Of a stretch of 64,000 nt of DNA, positions 23,623-32,915 are shown piece after piece; position 1 is the first letter of the stretch; each line of letters starts with the position of its first letter. The stretch spans positions 124,001 through 188,000 of the forward strand of contig NZ_BOVQ01000005.1 of NCBI RefSeq assembly GCF_018403765.1. Direction: 5' to 3'. The translations under genes were made by a program, and so were the position numbers. The DNA is from Lactococcus nasutitermitis (lineage in GTDB: Bacteria > Bacillota > Bacilli > Lactobacillales > Streptococcaceae). Below the pieces are notes generated by a model that saw only the letters and a list, made by a program, of their open reading frames with translations, searched no databases and was not told the DNA's origin.

Positions 23623-24102
23623 TTAATCCCTCAACAACCAATCCAAAGTCACAACGCCCAAATCGCTCAACTGCACGCAATATTCTAATTTTGGAATAAT
23701 AATATTATCTTCCCAATAAGCGACAATCTGAGAAGAAACAGGTGGTTTCAGGCAAGAAGCAAGTTCTTCTCGATTTAGCTGGATTTTTTCCCTAATCCTA
23801 CAAATTTTTTCTCCCAATTTAGGAGGGATTTTAGAAGCTTCAAAGTCTGAAAAAGATAAGTCAATAAAAGTAGGCTCTTCATTCAGTGATTTGAATTTAC
23901 TCATTTCTAATTTTTCAAGATTCGTAGAAATTTTATTGATTAACTTATCATTTGGCACTTTGCGATAAAACAAAAAGTCTGAAAGACTGACACTATCAAT
24001 ATTAAGAAACTTCGCCAATTCAATTGTTGATATTTTATGTGTTTTCATCTTATCTCTAATTATTTGCAAAGCGGCAAGTTTTTCTTTTTTCTGAATATCC
24101 AT
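23623..24102 (-). CDS. XRE-type regulator with two helix-turn-helix regions
   Basis: 159 residues, GGGGAG before the ATG. An N-terminal HTH-like segment (ISTIELAKFLNIDSVSLSDF) and a C-terminal one (LGEKICRIREKIQLNREELA ... VAYWEDNIIIPKLEYCVQLS) are both visible; the latter is a good XRE HTH. Its promoter region contains two perfect inverted repeats overlapping the -35 and -10 boxes, so autoregulation is likely. It could be a surviving prophage/element repressor or a chromosomal regulator. Confidence 0.78.
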   Translation of the reverse strand: MDIQKKEKLAALQIIRDKMKTHKISTIELAKFLNIDSVSLSDFLFYRKVPNDKLINKISTNLEKLEMSKFKSLNEEPTFIDLSFSDFEASKIPPKLGEKICRIREKIQLNREELASCLKPPVSSQIVAYWEDNIIIPKLEYCVQLSDLGVVTLDWLLRD

Positions 24103-24184
24103 TTTATTACTCCCCTAATTAAAATCAGATTTTTAAATTTCTTTTTTAAACAAAGTATTCATAAAGATAAAGAAAGCGTTATCA

Positions 24185-24242
24185 CCTATGATATACTAAG
24201 TATATCATAGGTTTTTACTTTTGTGTCAATAAAAGTAAAAAC
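24185..24242 (-). promoter_or_regulatory. Promoter and double operator of the XRE gene
   Basis: Minus-strand TTGACA (24224-24229) with GATATA at 17 bp (24201-24206) or TATACT at 19 bp (24199-24204). Two perfect inverted repeats overlie it: CCTATGATATA / TATATCATAGG (24185-24211, loop 5) over the -10, and GTTTTTACTTTT / AAAAGTAAAAAC (24211-24242, loop 8) with TTGACA in its loop. The symmetry fits dimeric repressor binding. Confidence 0.7.
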
Positions 24243-24575
24243 ATTATAAAGCAATAATTATTTAAAAAAGAAGCATCGCGAAATATGATTTTTTCGTATA
24301 TTTTTTTACAAAAGAACAGTTACTCAACCACAGCAAAAGGTAAAAGTTTCTAAAGCAAGATTTACCAAAAGCAAGAGAAAACGATAGTTTTTCTATATTA
24401 GTGATATTAAAGCGAAAGAGAAATTAGATATAAAACAAGTGTTTCATTTATTGTTGTGAAATGCTTTTTTTATATCTAATTTCAAAGTGAATGAAATGAA
24501 AGTAATCCACCAATAGCAACATAAAACGACAAAAAATGTTAAAATAGAACAATAAAGAGAAGTTTGCAGGTATGA
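24243..24575. other. Non-coding stretch with a long imperfect hairpin
   Basis: No supported gene. Positions 24423-24480 form an inverted repeat with 24-base arms (ATTAGATATAAA... / ...TTTATATCTAAT, 21 of 24 paired) and a T run, which could terminate transcription in either direction. The remainder is AT-rich without recognisable signals. Confidence 0.6.
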
Positions 24576-24581
24576 TATAAT
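24571..24581 (+). promoter_or_regulatory. Extended -10 promoter of rbgA-rnhB
   Basis: TG-A-TATAAT (24573-24581) with no good -35. The 5' leader after it contains a bulged hairpin, TGGCAAG..AGCAATAT / ATATTGCTTGCCA (about 24592-24642). Confidence 0.6.
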
Positions 24582-24734
24582 CGGAACTAGATGGCAAGTA
24601 GAGCAATATTTAGAGAAAAATAAGATATTGCTTGCCAATTACTATGGGATTGAAATATAAAGTTTGAATACTTTTTCTAAAAATTAAAAAAAGAGGGACT
24701 GTAAGTCTTGTTACAGCGCGGTTTAGGAGTAGAG

Positions 24735-25586
24735 ATGGTTATACAATGGTTTCCAGGACATATGTCAAAGGCACGTCGGCAGGTTCAGGAGAATTTGAAA
24801 TATGTGGATTTTGTGGTGGAGTTGGTGGATGCACGTTTGCCGATGAGCTCGCGCAACCCGATGTTGGGGCAGATTATTGGCGAAAAACCACGGCTTTTGG
24901 TGCTGAATAAGGCTGATTTGGCGGATAAGTCAGAAGTGAAAAAATGGTTGGATTATTTTGAAGGTCAGGGATTGATGACTTTGGCGATCAATTCAAAAGA
25001 GGATTATACGGCAAAACGATTGACTGTAGCGGCAAAGAAGTTGATGGCTGAAAAAATACAGCGGAATCGGGATAAGGGCATTCAAAATAAAGCTTTGCGG
25101 ACGATGATTGTTGGCATTCCTAATGCTGGAAAATCGACGTTGATGAATCGTTTGGCGGGAAAAAAAGTTGCTCAGACTGGTAATAAACCGGGAGTGACAA
25201 AGGGACAACAATGGATTCGGACAAATCCTGAGCTGGAAATTTTGGATACGCCGGGGATTTTGTGGCCGAAATTTGAAGATGAATTGGTTGGTTTGAAATT
25301 GGCGCTGACTGGAGCGATAAAAGACAAACTTTTGCCGATGGATGAGGTGACAATTTTTGGTTTGCGTTATTTTTGTGAGAATTATCCTGAGATTACAGCG
25401 AAACGTTTTCGGATGACGGATGCTGATTTTGAGCTGGAAATTCCTGAGTTGATTATGGAATTGACTCAGAGATTTGGTTTTCGTGAGGATTATGAGCGTT
25501 TTTATACATTGTTTTTCAAAGAAGTGCGTGATGGGAAATTGGGAACTTATTGTTTAGATAAAGTGGATGAAAATGGCGACAATTAA
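24735..25586 (+). CDS. rbgA: Ribosome biogenesis GTPase RbgA (YlqF)
   Basis: 283 residues from ATG 24735 with AGGAG 5 bases upstream. Circularly permuted GTPase: G4 NKAD (about residue 58) comes before G1 GIPNAGKST (about residue 126) and G3 DTPG (about 174). It matures the 50S subunit, promoting late assembly steps. The 3' end overlaps rnhB by 20 bases, an arrangement conserved in Streptococcaceae. Confidence 0.95.
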   Translation: MVIQWFPGHMSKARRQVQENLKYVDFVVELVDARLPMSSRNPMLGQIIGEKPRLLVLNKADLADKSEVKKWLDYFEGQGLMTLAINSKEDYTAKRLTVAAKKLMAEKIQRNRDKGIQNKALRTMIVGIPNAGKSTLMNRLAGKKVAQTGNKPGVTKGQQWIRTNPELEILDTPGILWPKFEDELVGLKLALTGAIKDKLLPMDEVTIFGLRYFCENYPEITAKRFRMTDADFELEIPELIMELTQRFGFREDYERFYTLFFKEVRDGKLGTYCLDKVDENGDN

Positions 25587-26346
25587 CGAAATAAAAGAAT
25601 TTTTGACAAGTTTGTCAAAAATAGATGATCCTCGTTTTGTGGAAATTGAACAAGATGAGCGCAAAGGAGTGAAAGCAGCAGTTAAACAGCGTAAAAAACA
25701 GATTTTGACAGAACTGTCAGAAAATCTGCGACTGGAAAATTTGCTGGAATTTGAAAAAAATCTTTATGCGCAAGGAATTGAGCTGATTGCTGGAATTGAC
25801 GAAGTTGGGCGCGGACCGCTTGCAGGTCCAGTTGTTGCAGCTGCAGTTATTTTGCCAAAGAACTGTAAAATTGCGGGACTCAATGACAGTAAGCAAGTGC
25901 CAAAAAGTAAACACCAGCAAGTCTTTGATGAGATTCAAAAGCAAGCGTTAGCGATTGGAATTGGCATCATTGATAATCAAAAAATTGATGAAGTGAATAT
26001 CTATGAAGCTACGAAAATCGCGATGTTGCAGGCTTTGACAGGTCTGTCAAAAAAGCCAGAACACGTGTTGATTGATGCGATGACGCTTGATATGACAATT
26101 CCACAGACGAAAATCATTCACGGGGATGCGCGGAGTGCCAGCATTGCTGCAGCTTCGATTGTTGCAAAGGTCACACGAGATGAAATGATGCGCGATTTTG
26201 CAATTCAATATCCTGGATATGATTTTGAACACAATGCAGGATATGGTACAGCAAAACATTTGACAGCCTTGTCAAAACAGGGAATTACACCAATTCACAG
26301 ATTATCTTTTGAACCTATCAAATCAATGAAAAACACAGAAAATTAA
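25567..26346 (+). CDS. rnhB: Ribonuclease HII
   Basis: 259 residues from ATG 25567 (ATG 25573 is also possible). The core carries [19 protein letters not shown] with the Asp-Glu pair, LIDAM with a catalytic Asp, and the [15 protein letters not shown] motif; an N-terminal domain of about 70 residues is usual for Firmicutes. It removes RNA from RNA-DNA hybrids and single ribonucleotides. Remarkably, four copies of the TTGACA...TGTCAA palindrome lie inside this gene and encode LTSLSK, LTELSE, LTGLSK and LTALSK. Confidence 0.95.
   Translation: MKMATINEIKEFLTSLSKIDDPRFVEIEQDERKGVKAAVKQRKKQILTELSENLRLENLLEFEKNLYAQGIELIAGIDEVGRGPLAGPVVAAAVILPKNCKIAGLNDSKQVPKSKHQQVFDEIQKQALAIGIGIIDNQKIDEVNIYEATKIAMLQALTGLSKKPEHVLIDAMTLDMTIPQTKIIHGDARSASIAAASIVAKVTRDEMMRDFAIQYPGYDFEHNAGYGTAKHLTALSKQGITPIHRLSFEPIKSMKNTEN
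25600..25621. repeat. Minimal palindrome in rnhB (1)
   Basis: TTTTTGACAA-GT-TTGTCAAAAA, read as FLTSLSK near the rnhB N-terminus. Confidence 0.88.
25702..25725. repeat. Minimal palindrome in rnhB (2)
   Basis: ATTTTGACAG-AA-CTGTCAGAAAAT, read as ILTELSENL. Confidence 0.85.
26031..26057. repeat. Minimal palindrome in rnhB (3)
   Basis: GGCTTTGACAG-GT-CTGTCAAAAAAGCC, arms extended by GGC/GCC; read as ALTGLSKKP. Confidence 0.88.
26259..26276. repeat. Minimal palindrome in rnhB (4)
   Basis: TTTGACAG-CC-TTGTCAAA, read as HLTALSKQG. Confidence 0.8.
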
Positions 26347-26361
26347 ATTTCTGTGTTTTTA
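26329..26361. terminator. Bidirectional terminator between rnhB and mscS
   Basis: AAAACACAGAAATTT-type stem (AACACAGAAA / TTTCTGTGTT) with A and T runs on the two sides; it overlaps the ends of both convergent genes. Confidence 0.85.
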
Positions 26362-27098
26362 TAATATTTATCCAAAATTTCAATTTTGAGTGCTGATAAA
26401 TCGCTCTGTGAAGCGGTTAATGCGCTACGGAGAAAAAGTTTATCTTCGACATTGACAATTCCCTTGAACTCAACCTGCGGATAATCAGAATTGACCATCA
26501 AAATGTGTGCTTTCATTTTTGACAGTTCTGTCAAAAGAACTGGGACATCTAAAAGAACTGTCCGAGCTTGATAAGAGTAATTTTTCAGCGCTTCAATGTT
26601 ACGATTGGGAATAAATGTTGTTGCCCCATCTGTACTAATGACCGTAATTGAACGAATCCCAACGCTCTTAACAACGCCCTCAATATTTAGATTTGCAAAA
26701 GCCACAGTGTCACCGACATTAATCTGATGTTCAACAATAATGAAAAAACCGTTAATCACATCAGCAACCAAATCACGTCCAGCAAAACCAAGCGCGACAC
26801 CAAAAATTCCAGCACCAGCAAGAACACTTCCAACAGGAATGCCCAAAATTCCTAACAAAGTATAAATATAAAGAAAAATTGTCACATAATGAATACCGCT
26901 TGTTGTTAAACGGGAAAATGTCAATATCCGCGCTGTATCTGTCCACTTTTTCTCAGCATAATTTTTGAATAAACGCCGCACAATCCGTGCCGCAAGATAA
27001 TAAAAAATAGCAAAAAGAACAGTCAACACAGCGATATCAAAGACTTTAGCCAGTAATATCTCACCCATTTTTGCCCAATTAATAGTTAAAAAATTCAT
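26343..27098 (-). CDS. MscS-type mechanosensitive channel
   Basis: 251 residues. Two or three N-terminal transmembrane segments ([36 protein letters not shown]), then the conserved pore helix [30 protein letters not shown] and the beta domain with [20 protein letters not shown] and IPNRNI. It releases solutes on osmotic downshock. Convergent with rnhB, overlapping by 4 bases. One palindrome copy reads through it as LTELSK near residue 190. Confidence 0.92.
   Translation of the reverse strand: MNFLTINWAKMGEILLAKVFDIAVLTVLFAIFYYLAARIVRRLFKNYAEKKWTDTARILTFSRLTTSGIHYVTIFLYIYTLLGILGIPVGSVLAGAGIFGVALGFAGRDLVADVINGFFIIVEHQINVGDTVAFANLNIEGVVKSVGIRSITVISTDGATTFIPNRNIEALKNYSYQARTVLLDVPVLLTELSKMKAHILMVNSDYPQVEFKGIVNVEDKLFLRSALTASQSDLSALKIEILDKYYKNTEI
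26516..26536. repeat. Minimal palindrome in the MscS gene
   Basis: TTTTTGACAG-TT-CTGTCAAAA, read on the minus strand as LLTELSKMK. Confidence 0.88.
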
Positions 27099-27109
27099 AC
27101 GATATCTCT

Positions 27110-27158
27110 TATTTTCTGAAAATTTTCTTGAATTATAGTCAAAAAAAGACTATAATTC
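27110..27158 (+). promoter_or_regulatory. CodY-type box and promoter of bcaT
   Basis: TATTTTCTGAAAATT (27110-27124) matches the CodY box AATTTTCWGAAAATT at 14 of 15 positions. It is followed by TTGAAT (27128-27133), 17 bp, TATAAT (27151-27156). A perfect inverted repeat GAATTATAGTC / GACTATAATTC (27130-27158, loop 7) spans the promoter, suggesting a second regulator. CodY control of branched-chain amino acid genes is established in lactococci. Confidence 0.75.
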
Positions 27159-27202
27159 TATTATATCAAAAATTTTTATTAGAAGCTTTGGAGGAATTAT
27201 TT

Positions 27203-28225
27203 ATGAGCATAGACTTAGACTGGGAAAATCTAGGATTTAACTATCGCGAATTACCATTTCGCTATATTTCACATTTTAAAGATGGCAAATGGGATGCTGG
27301 CGAATTAACAGGAGATGCAACATTGCACATTTCTGAAAGTTCACCTGCTTTGCATTATGGTCAGCAAGGTTTTGAAGGTTTGAAAGCTTATCGCACAAAA
27401 GATGGTTCTATCCAGCTTTTTCGTCCAGACCGTAATGCTGCTCGCCTGCAAAATACAGCACGTCGTTTGCATATGGCAGAAGTACCAACAGACAAGTTTA
27501 TTGATGCTGTAATGCAAGTCGTCAAGGCAAATGAAGACTTTGTGCCACCTTATGGGACTGGAGCAACATTGTATTTGCGCCCATTGCTGATTGGTGTAGG
27601 TGGAATTATCGGTGTTCATCCTGCCGACGAGTATATTTTCACAATCTTTGCAATGCCTGTCGGAAATTATTTCAAAGGTGGGTTGACACCAACTAACTTT
27701 ATCGCTTCACATGATTATGACCGTGCAGCACCATTTGGCACAGGAGGTTCAAAAGTCGGTGGGAATTATGCAGCTTCGATTGAACCCGGCGAAAAAGCGC
27801 ACGCAGCAGGTTATTCTGACGTGATTTATCTTGACCCTGCTACACACACAAAGATTGAAGAAGTTGGTTCAGCAAACTTCTTTGGAATTTCAAAAGACGG
27901 TGAATTTGTTACACCGCTAAGTCCATCAATCTTGCCATCTATCACGAAATATTCACTCCTCCAACTTGCAGAAGAACGTTTAGGACTGAAGCCTGTTGAA
28001 GGTGATGTTTACATCAATGACCTTGACCGTTTTGTTGAAGCAGGTGCTTGTGGAACAGCCGCAGTCATTTCTCCAATTGGACGAATTGATAATGGCGATG
28101 ACAAACACGTTTTCTATTCAGAAACAGAAGTAGGACCTGTGACGCGCCAACTTTATGACACACTTGTCGGCATCCAATTTGGTGATGTTGAAGCACCAGC
28201 AGGCTGGATTTATAAAGTAAAATAA
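27203..28225 (+). CDS. bcaT: Branched-chain amino acid aminotransferase
   Basis: 340 residues from ATG 27203 with GGAGG upstream; a longer frame start at 27128 lies in the promoter. Class IV PLP aminotransferase: Lys of GSKVGGNYAASIEPGEKA, the HYGQQGFEGLKAYRT motif and EEVGSANFFG. It interconverts Leu, Ile and Val with their 2-oxo acids using glutamate/2-oxoglutarate. Monocistronic between a CodY-type promoter and a strong terminator. Confidence 0.94.
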   Translation: MSIDLDWENLGFNYRELPFRYISHFKDGKWDAGELTGDATLHISESSPALHYGQQGFEGLKAYRTKDGSIQLFRPDRNAARLQNTARRLHMAEVPTDKFIDAVMQVVKANEDFVPPYGTGATLYLRPLLIGVGGIIGVHPADEYIFTIFAMPVGNYFKGGLTPTNFIASHDYDRAAPFGTGGSKVGGNYAASIEPGEKAHAAGYSDVIYLDPATHTKIEEVGSANFFGISKDGEFVTPLSPSILPSITKYSLLQLAEERLGLKPVEGDVYINDLDRFVEAGACGTAAVISPIGRIDNGDDKHVFYSETEVGPVTRQLYDTLVGIQFGDVEAPAGWIYKVK

Positions 28226-28272
28226 ATATGATAATTTTGCTTTCTCTGAAAAGAAAGTATTCTAATTCGACT

Positions 28273-28311
28273 AAAAAACAGTTTAGCGTTTCTAAGTTAA
28301 ACTGTTTTTTT
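28273..28311 (+). terminator. Terminator of bcaT
   Basis: AAAAAACAGTTTA / TAAACTGTTTTTT, 13-bp perfect stem and T run. Downstream (28317-28345) are three GTAAAAAA units and CTTTTACTTTTG, of unknown meaning, before gltB. Confidence 0.88.
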
Positions 28312-28436
28312 TATTAAAGTAAAAAAGTAAAAAAGTAAAAAACCTTTTACTTTTGTTTATAATTGTCAGAAAATATTGCTTTTTGTCGGATTTTTTTGTA
28401 AAATATAAAGTATGACATTTTCAAAGAGAGGTTAGT

Positions 28437-31400
28437 ATGAAAAAAGAAGCTGAAAAAGCCTTACAAAATACATTGTGGCGTCCAGAATTTGAATCTGATG
28501 CTTGTGGTATGGGTTTTATCGCACAAATAGATGGAAAAGCAAGCCACAAGCTTGTTGAACACGCCTTGTCTATGCTCACTCGGATGAATCATCGTGGTGG
28601 GACAGGTGCAGAACCCGAAACAGGAGATGGTGCAGGAATGCTCCTTGCCATGCCTCATGATTTTTTTGTTAAACTTGCGAAAGAACAAGAAATTGAACTC
28701 CCCGCAGCAGGAAATTATGCTGTTGGACAGTTTTTTTTGACACGTCAAGAAACAAAGCAACGTGAAATACTTGAAGCGATTAAGGCGGCTGTTAAAGCAC
28801 AAGGACATGAGATTTTATTTATTCGTTCAGTGCCATATAACTATGAAGCTTGTGGAACTTCAGCACAAAATATTATGCCAGCATTTGCTCAAGTGATTAT
28901 CGAAAAGTCTGATAAATGTCTCGCTGGTCGAGCCTTTGAAGACTCATTATTTGAAGTCCGACGTTCGCTTGAAAAACGTTATGATGAGGACGATTTTTAT
29001 ATTTGCTCATTATCAAGTAAGACCTTAGTTTATAAAGGAATGCTTCATGCTTATCAAGTGCAACTTTTCTATCCTGATTTATCAGATGCAGATTTTAAGA
29101 GTCACATTGCTTTGACACATAGTCGTTTCTCAACCAATACATTTCCATCTTGGAATCGTGCGCAACCTTTCCGTTTTTTGGCGCATAATGGTGAAATTAA
29201 CACCTTGCGTGGTGCTGAAAACTGGATGAAAGTTAATAACATTGAGATGTACAATGAAGAAAATTCAGACTCAGCAAAATTAGAAAATTGTATGGAATAT
29301 CTTTACCGTCATGGACGTGATATTCCTGAAAGTTTGTTGATGATGATTCCTGAAGCTTGGGGAAAAGAAGCTGGATTGAGTCCAGAACTATCCGCTTTCT
29401 ATGAATATGCCACAAGTCACATTGCACCTTGGGATGGACCAGCTGCGCTTGTCTTTACAGATGGTACAATGGTTGGTGCGCGCCTTGATAGAAATGGTTT
29501 GCGTCCAAGTCGTTATTCAATCACGAAAGATAATTTCATGATTTTGTCTAGTGAATCAGGCGTTGTAGATATTCCAGCGAGTGAAGTTGTTGAAAAAAGT
29601 GTGCTTGGACCCGGAAATATGATTTTGGTAAACACCGAAACAGGTGAGATTATCCGCAATGAAGCTGTCAAAAAACACTATGCAAGTCAACAGCCTTACG
29701 AAAAATGGTTAGTAGAAGGTTTGAAAACAGTTGATGATTTGCGTGATTCTGTGAAAGTAGCAGATATTCCTGAAAAATCTATCAATGCGATGTGGAAACT
29801 TTTTGGATACAATGACGAAATTATTCGCACAGTAATGTTGCCAATGGCAAGTGCTGGCGAAGAACCAATCATTTCAATGGGATTTGATGCACCGCTTGCA
29901 GTCTTGTCTGACCAAGCACAATCTCTTTATACTTTCTTTAAACAACAATTTGCTCAGGTAACAAATCCACCAATTGATGCTATCCGTGAGCGCGTAGTCA
30001 TCGGCACAGAAACTTATCTTGGCGAGGATGGAAATCCAACATTTGCAAGTAGTGATAATGTCCGTAAATTAAAATTAGCAAGTCCAGTATTGTCAACAGC
30101 AGATTTTGAAAAAGTCTTAGCTTTGAAAGAGGAACATTATCATACAGAAGTCGTTTCTACTTTATACAAAGAAGATGATATTTTGGAAAATGCACTCAAT
30201 AAACTTTTTTATCGAGTTGAAAAGTTAGTGAATGATGGTGCGACAATTATTGTGTTGAGCGATCGTGATTTTGCAAAAGGAAAAGTTCCAATGCCGATTT
30301 TACTTGCAATGTCTGGCTTGTATCATTATATGTTAGGGCGTAAAGTGGCTAGTAAATTTGCGATTATCGTGGATACGGCAGAGGTGAGCGAAGTACATCA
30401 TTTTGCTGCTCTAGTTGGTTATGGTGCATCAGGTATTCATCCTTATGGTGCTTATGCAACGTTAAAAGATTGGGGACATGGTTCTGCTAAAGAATTAGAT
30501 AATTATCGTCATGCTGCTGAAAAAGGTATCATCAAAGTCATGAGTCGTATGGGAATTTCAACTATTGTTGGCTATAAAGGCGCTCAACTTTTTGAAGCGA
30601 TTGGTCTATCTAAAGAAGTGGTTGATAAATACTTCACTGGTACAACAACGCGTATTGGAGGGCTTTCTCTAGCACAGATTGAAAATGAATATCGTCAACG
30701 TGTTGAAAAAGCGTATGGACATAAATCACAAGATGCACTTGAAACAGGTGGAAGTTTCCAATTTCGTGCAGATGAGGGAGAACATCATGTCTATGATCCA
30801 ATCATGATTTATAATGTTCAAAATGCTGTACGTCAGAATAATTATGAACAATTTAAAGAATATGTGGCTCACATTGATCAAGAAAATGAAAAGAAGCCAT
30901 CTAGTCTGCGCCATATCTGGGAGATTAAGTCAGATAGACCAGTGGTATCGATAGATGAAGTAGAGCCTGCAACAAGTATCGTCAAACGATTTAAAGTTGG
31001 AGCGATGAGTTTTGGCTCACTTTCACAAGAAGCACATGAATGTATTGCTGAGGCGATGAATTCGATTGGTGCAAAATCTAATTCTGGCGAAGGTGGAGAA
31101 AATGCGAAACGTTATGGCACAGAGTATAATTCAAAGATAAAACAAGTCGCTTCAGGACGTTTTGGCGTTTCAGCAGCTTATCTCATGAGTGCTGAGGAAA
31201 TTCAGATTAAGATTTCGCAAGGTGCAAAACCGGGCGAAGGTGGTCAACTTCCTGGACGTAAAGCTTTTCCTTGGGTTGCTGAAGTACGTAATTCAACACC
31301 CGGTGTGAGCTTGATTTCTCCACCGCCTCATCATGATATTTATTCGATTGAAGATTTGTCACAGCTGATTTTTGATTTGAAAAAAATCAATCCTTATGCA

Positions 31401-32885
31401 AAAATCAATGTTAAACTTGTTTCTTCAACGGGTGTTGGAACGATTGCAACGGGCTGTGTCAAAGCAGGTGCTGATAAGGTAGTTATTTCTGGCTATGACG
31501 GAGGAACAGGTGCTTCACCTCGTAACTCTACACGTGATGCTGGATTGCCTTGGGAAATGGGACTTGCTGAAGCACATCAAACATTGACAATGAACAATTT
31601 ACGTGACCGAATGACTTTGGAGACAGACGGAAAAGTTGTCACAGGACGCGATGTGGCGATTGCTGCAATGTTGGGCGCTGAGGAATATTCTTTTGCTAGT
31701 TTGGCACTGGTTGCGATTGGTTGTATTATGACACGAAATTGCCATTTGAATACTTGTCCTGTTGGTATTACCACGCAAAATCCAGAGTTACGTGCGCATT
31801 TTATGGGCAAATCTGAACATATTGTTCGTTTGATGTTCTTTATGGCTGAAGAATTGCGTGAAATCATGGCAGAACTTGGATTCCGTTCAATTAGTGAGCT
31901 TGTGGGTCATGCAGAATTGCTTCATGCACAAAGCGATGTAGCAGATAAGGCGAGAGGATTGGATTTCAGTCGGATGATTGGTCAAACTTTACCGATTGCC
32001 CAAAAACATGAAAGTCCTTTTGCGGAAACTCGTCCTTGGCGTGAATTAGATGGCTTCACACAGGCTTCACTTGAAGCTGGAGCAGTTGCAACGGTAAAAG
32101 AAAAGATTAATAATGTTAATCGGACAGCTGGTGCTCGAATGGCAGGCTGGGTTGCGGAACGTTATGGCAACTTTGGCTTGCAAGATGGTGCGGTCAAGTA
32201 TGAATATACAGGAATTGCAGGGCAATCTTTTGCTTCTTATGCAACAGCCGGAATGGAAATTACTCTGATTGGTGAAGCAAATGACTATATCGGAAAATCT
32301 TTATCTGGTGGACGTTTGATTGTCAAGCCACCACTTGATGCAGCTTATGATGTTGAAAATACAGCAATCATTGGTAATGTTTCTTTATTTGGTGCAATTC
32401 GTGGAGAAGCTTATTTCCGTGGACGTGCTGGGGAACGTTGTGGAGTTAGAAATTCTGGTGCGCAATTTGTTGTTGAAGGAACGGGCGACCACGGTTGTGA
32501 ATATATGACAGGTGGAGTTGCTGTAGTTCTGGGGAGAACAGGTCGTAACTTTGGTGCTGGTATGTCTGGTGGTGTTGCTTATGTCTATGATGTCAACGGA
32601 GATTTTGCTACCAAAGTCAATCATGAAATGGTTGATTTGTACAAGGTCGGAGAAACAGATGACGATGAAGTCTTGCAACTTTTGCTAGAAAATCATTTGG
32701 CTTATACAGATTCTCAGAAAGCAAAATATATCTTGGAACATTGGGAAATAGAAGTAGAGAAGTTTGTCAAGGTTTATCCAAGAGAATATCATCATATCAA
32801 AGATGTTGAAAAAGAATTGGCACAAACTGGTTTAGCTGGTGAAGAACTGATTTATGAAACATTTGAGAAAGTACAAGGAGAATAA
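28437..32885 (+). CDS. gltB: Glutamate synthase, large subunit
   Basis: 1482 residues, AGAGAGG before the ATG. Class II glutamine amidotransferase domain begins at Cys23 (ACGMGF), so a 22-residue propeptide is removed. Next come the central domain, the FMN synthase barrel (GVGTIATGCVKAGADKVVIS ... YDGGTGASP), the 3Fe-4S cysteines (CIMTRNCHLNTCPVGI) and the C-terminal glycine-repeat GXGXG domain. With GltD it makes two glutamates from glutamine and 2-oxoglutarate. It directly precedes gltD (30 bases). No palindrome copies occur in these 6 kb. Confidence 0.97.
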   Translation: MKKEAEKALQNTLWRPEFESDACGMGFIAQIDGKASHKLVEHALSMLTRMNHRGGTGAEPETGDGAGMLLAMPHDFFVKLAKEQEIELPAAGNYAVGQFFLTRQETKQREILEAIKAAVKAQGHEILFIRSVPYNYEACGTSAQNIMPAFAQVIIEKSDKCLAGRAFEDSLFEVRRSLEKRYDEDDFYICSLSSKTLVYKGMLHAYQVQLFYPDLSDADFKSHIALTHSRFSTNTFPSWNRAQPFRFLAHNGEINTLRGAENWMKVNNIEMYNEENSDSAKLENCMEYLYRHGRDIPESLLMMIPEAWGKEAGLSPELSAFYEYATSHIAPWDGPAALVFTDGTMVGARLDRNGLRPSRYSITKDNFMILSSESGVVDIPASEVVEKSVLGPGNMILVNTETGEIIRNEAVKKHYASQQPYEKWLVEGLKTVDDLRDSVKVADIPEKSINAMWKLFGYNDEIIRTVMLPMASAGEEPIISMGFDAPLAVLSDQAQSLYTFFKQQFAQVTNPPIDAIRERVVIGTETYLGEDGNPTFASSDNVRKLKLASPVLSTADFEKVLALKEEHYHTEVVSTLYKEDDILENALNKLFYRVEKLVNDGATIIVLSDRDFAKGKVPMPILLAMSGLYHYMLGRKVASKFAIIVDTAEVSEVHHFAALVGYGASGIHPYGAYATLKDWGHGSAKELDNYRHAAEKGIIKVMSRMGISTIVGYKGAQLFEAIGLSKEVVDKYFTGTTTRIGGLSLAQIENEYRQRVEKAYGHKSQDALETGGSFQFRADEGEHHVYDPIMIYNVQNAVRQNNYEQFKEYVAHIDQENEKKPSSLRHIWEIKSDRPVVSIDEVEPATSIVKRFKVGAMSFGSLSQEAHECIAEAMNSIGAKSNSGEGGENAKRYGTEYNSKIKQVASGRFGVSAAYLMSAEEIQIKISQGAKPGEGGQLPGRKAFPWVAEVRNSTPGVSLISPPPHHDIYSIEDLSQLIFDLKKINPYAKINVKLVSSTGVGTIATGCVKAGADKVVISGYDGGTGASPRNSTRDAGLPWEMGLAEAHQTLTMNNLRDRMTLETDGKVVTGRDVAIAAMLGAEEYSFASLALVAIGCIMTRNCHLNTCPVGITTQNPELRAHFMGKSEHIVRLMFFMAEELREIMAELGFRSISELVGHAELLHAQSDVADKARGLDFSRMIGQTLPIAQKHESPFAETRPWRELDGFTQASLEAGAVATVKEKINNVNRTAGARMAGWVAERYGNFGLQDGAVKYEYTGIAGQSFASYATAGMEITLIGEANDYIGKSLSGGRLIVKPPLDAAYDVENTAIIGNVSLFGAIRGEAYFRGRAGERCGVRNSGAQFVVEGTGDHGCEYMTGGVAVVLGRTGRNFGAGMSGGVAYVYDVNGDFATKVNHEMVDLYKVGETDDDEVLQLLLENHLAYTDSQKAKYILEHWEIEVEKFVKVYPREYHHIKDVEKELAQTGLAGEELIYETFEKVQGE

Positions 32886-32915
32886 GCAGAGTCAATATGC
32901 TGATTGGAGGAAAGA

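Noticed and set aside
28317-28345. GTAAAAAA triplet and CTTTTACTTTTG before gltB as an operator
   Set aside because: Low-complexity AT-rich sequence; similarity to the arms at 24211-24242 is limited to AAAAGTAAAA and may be chance.
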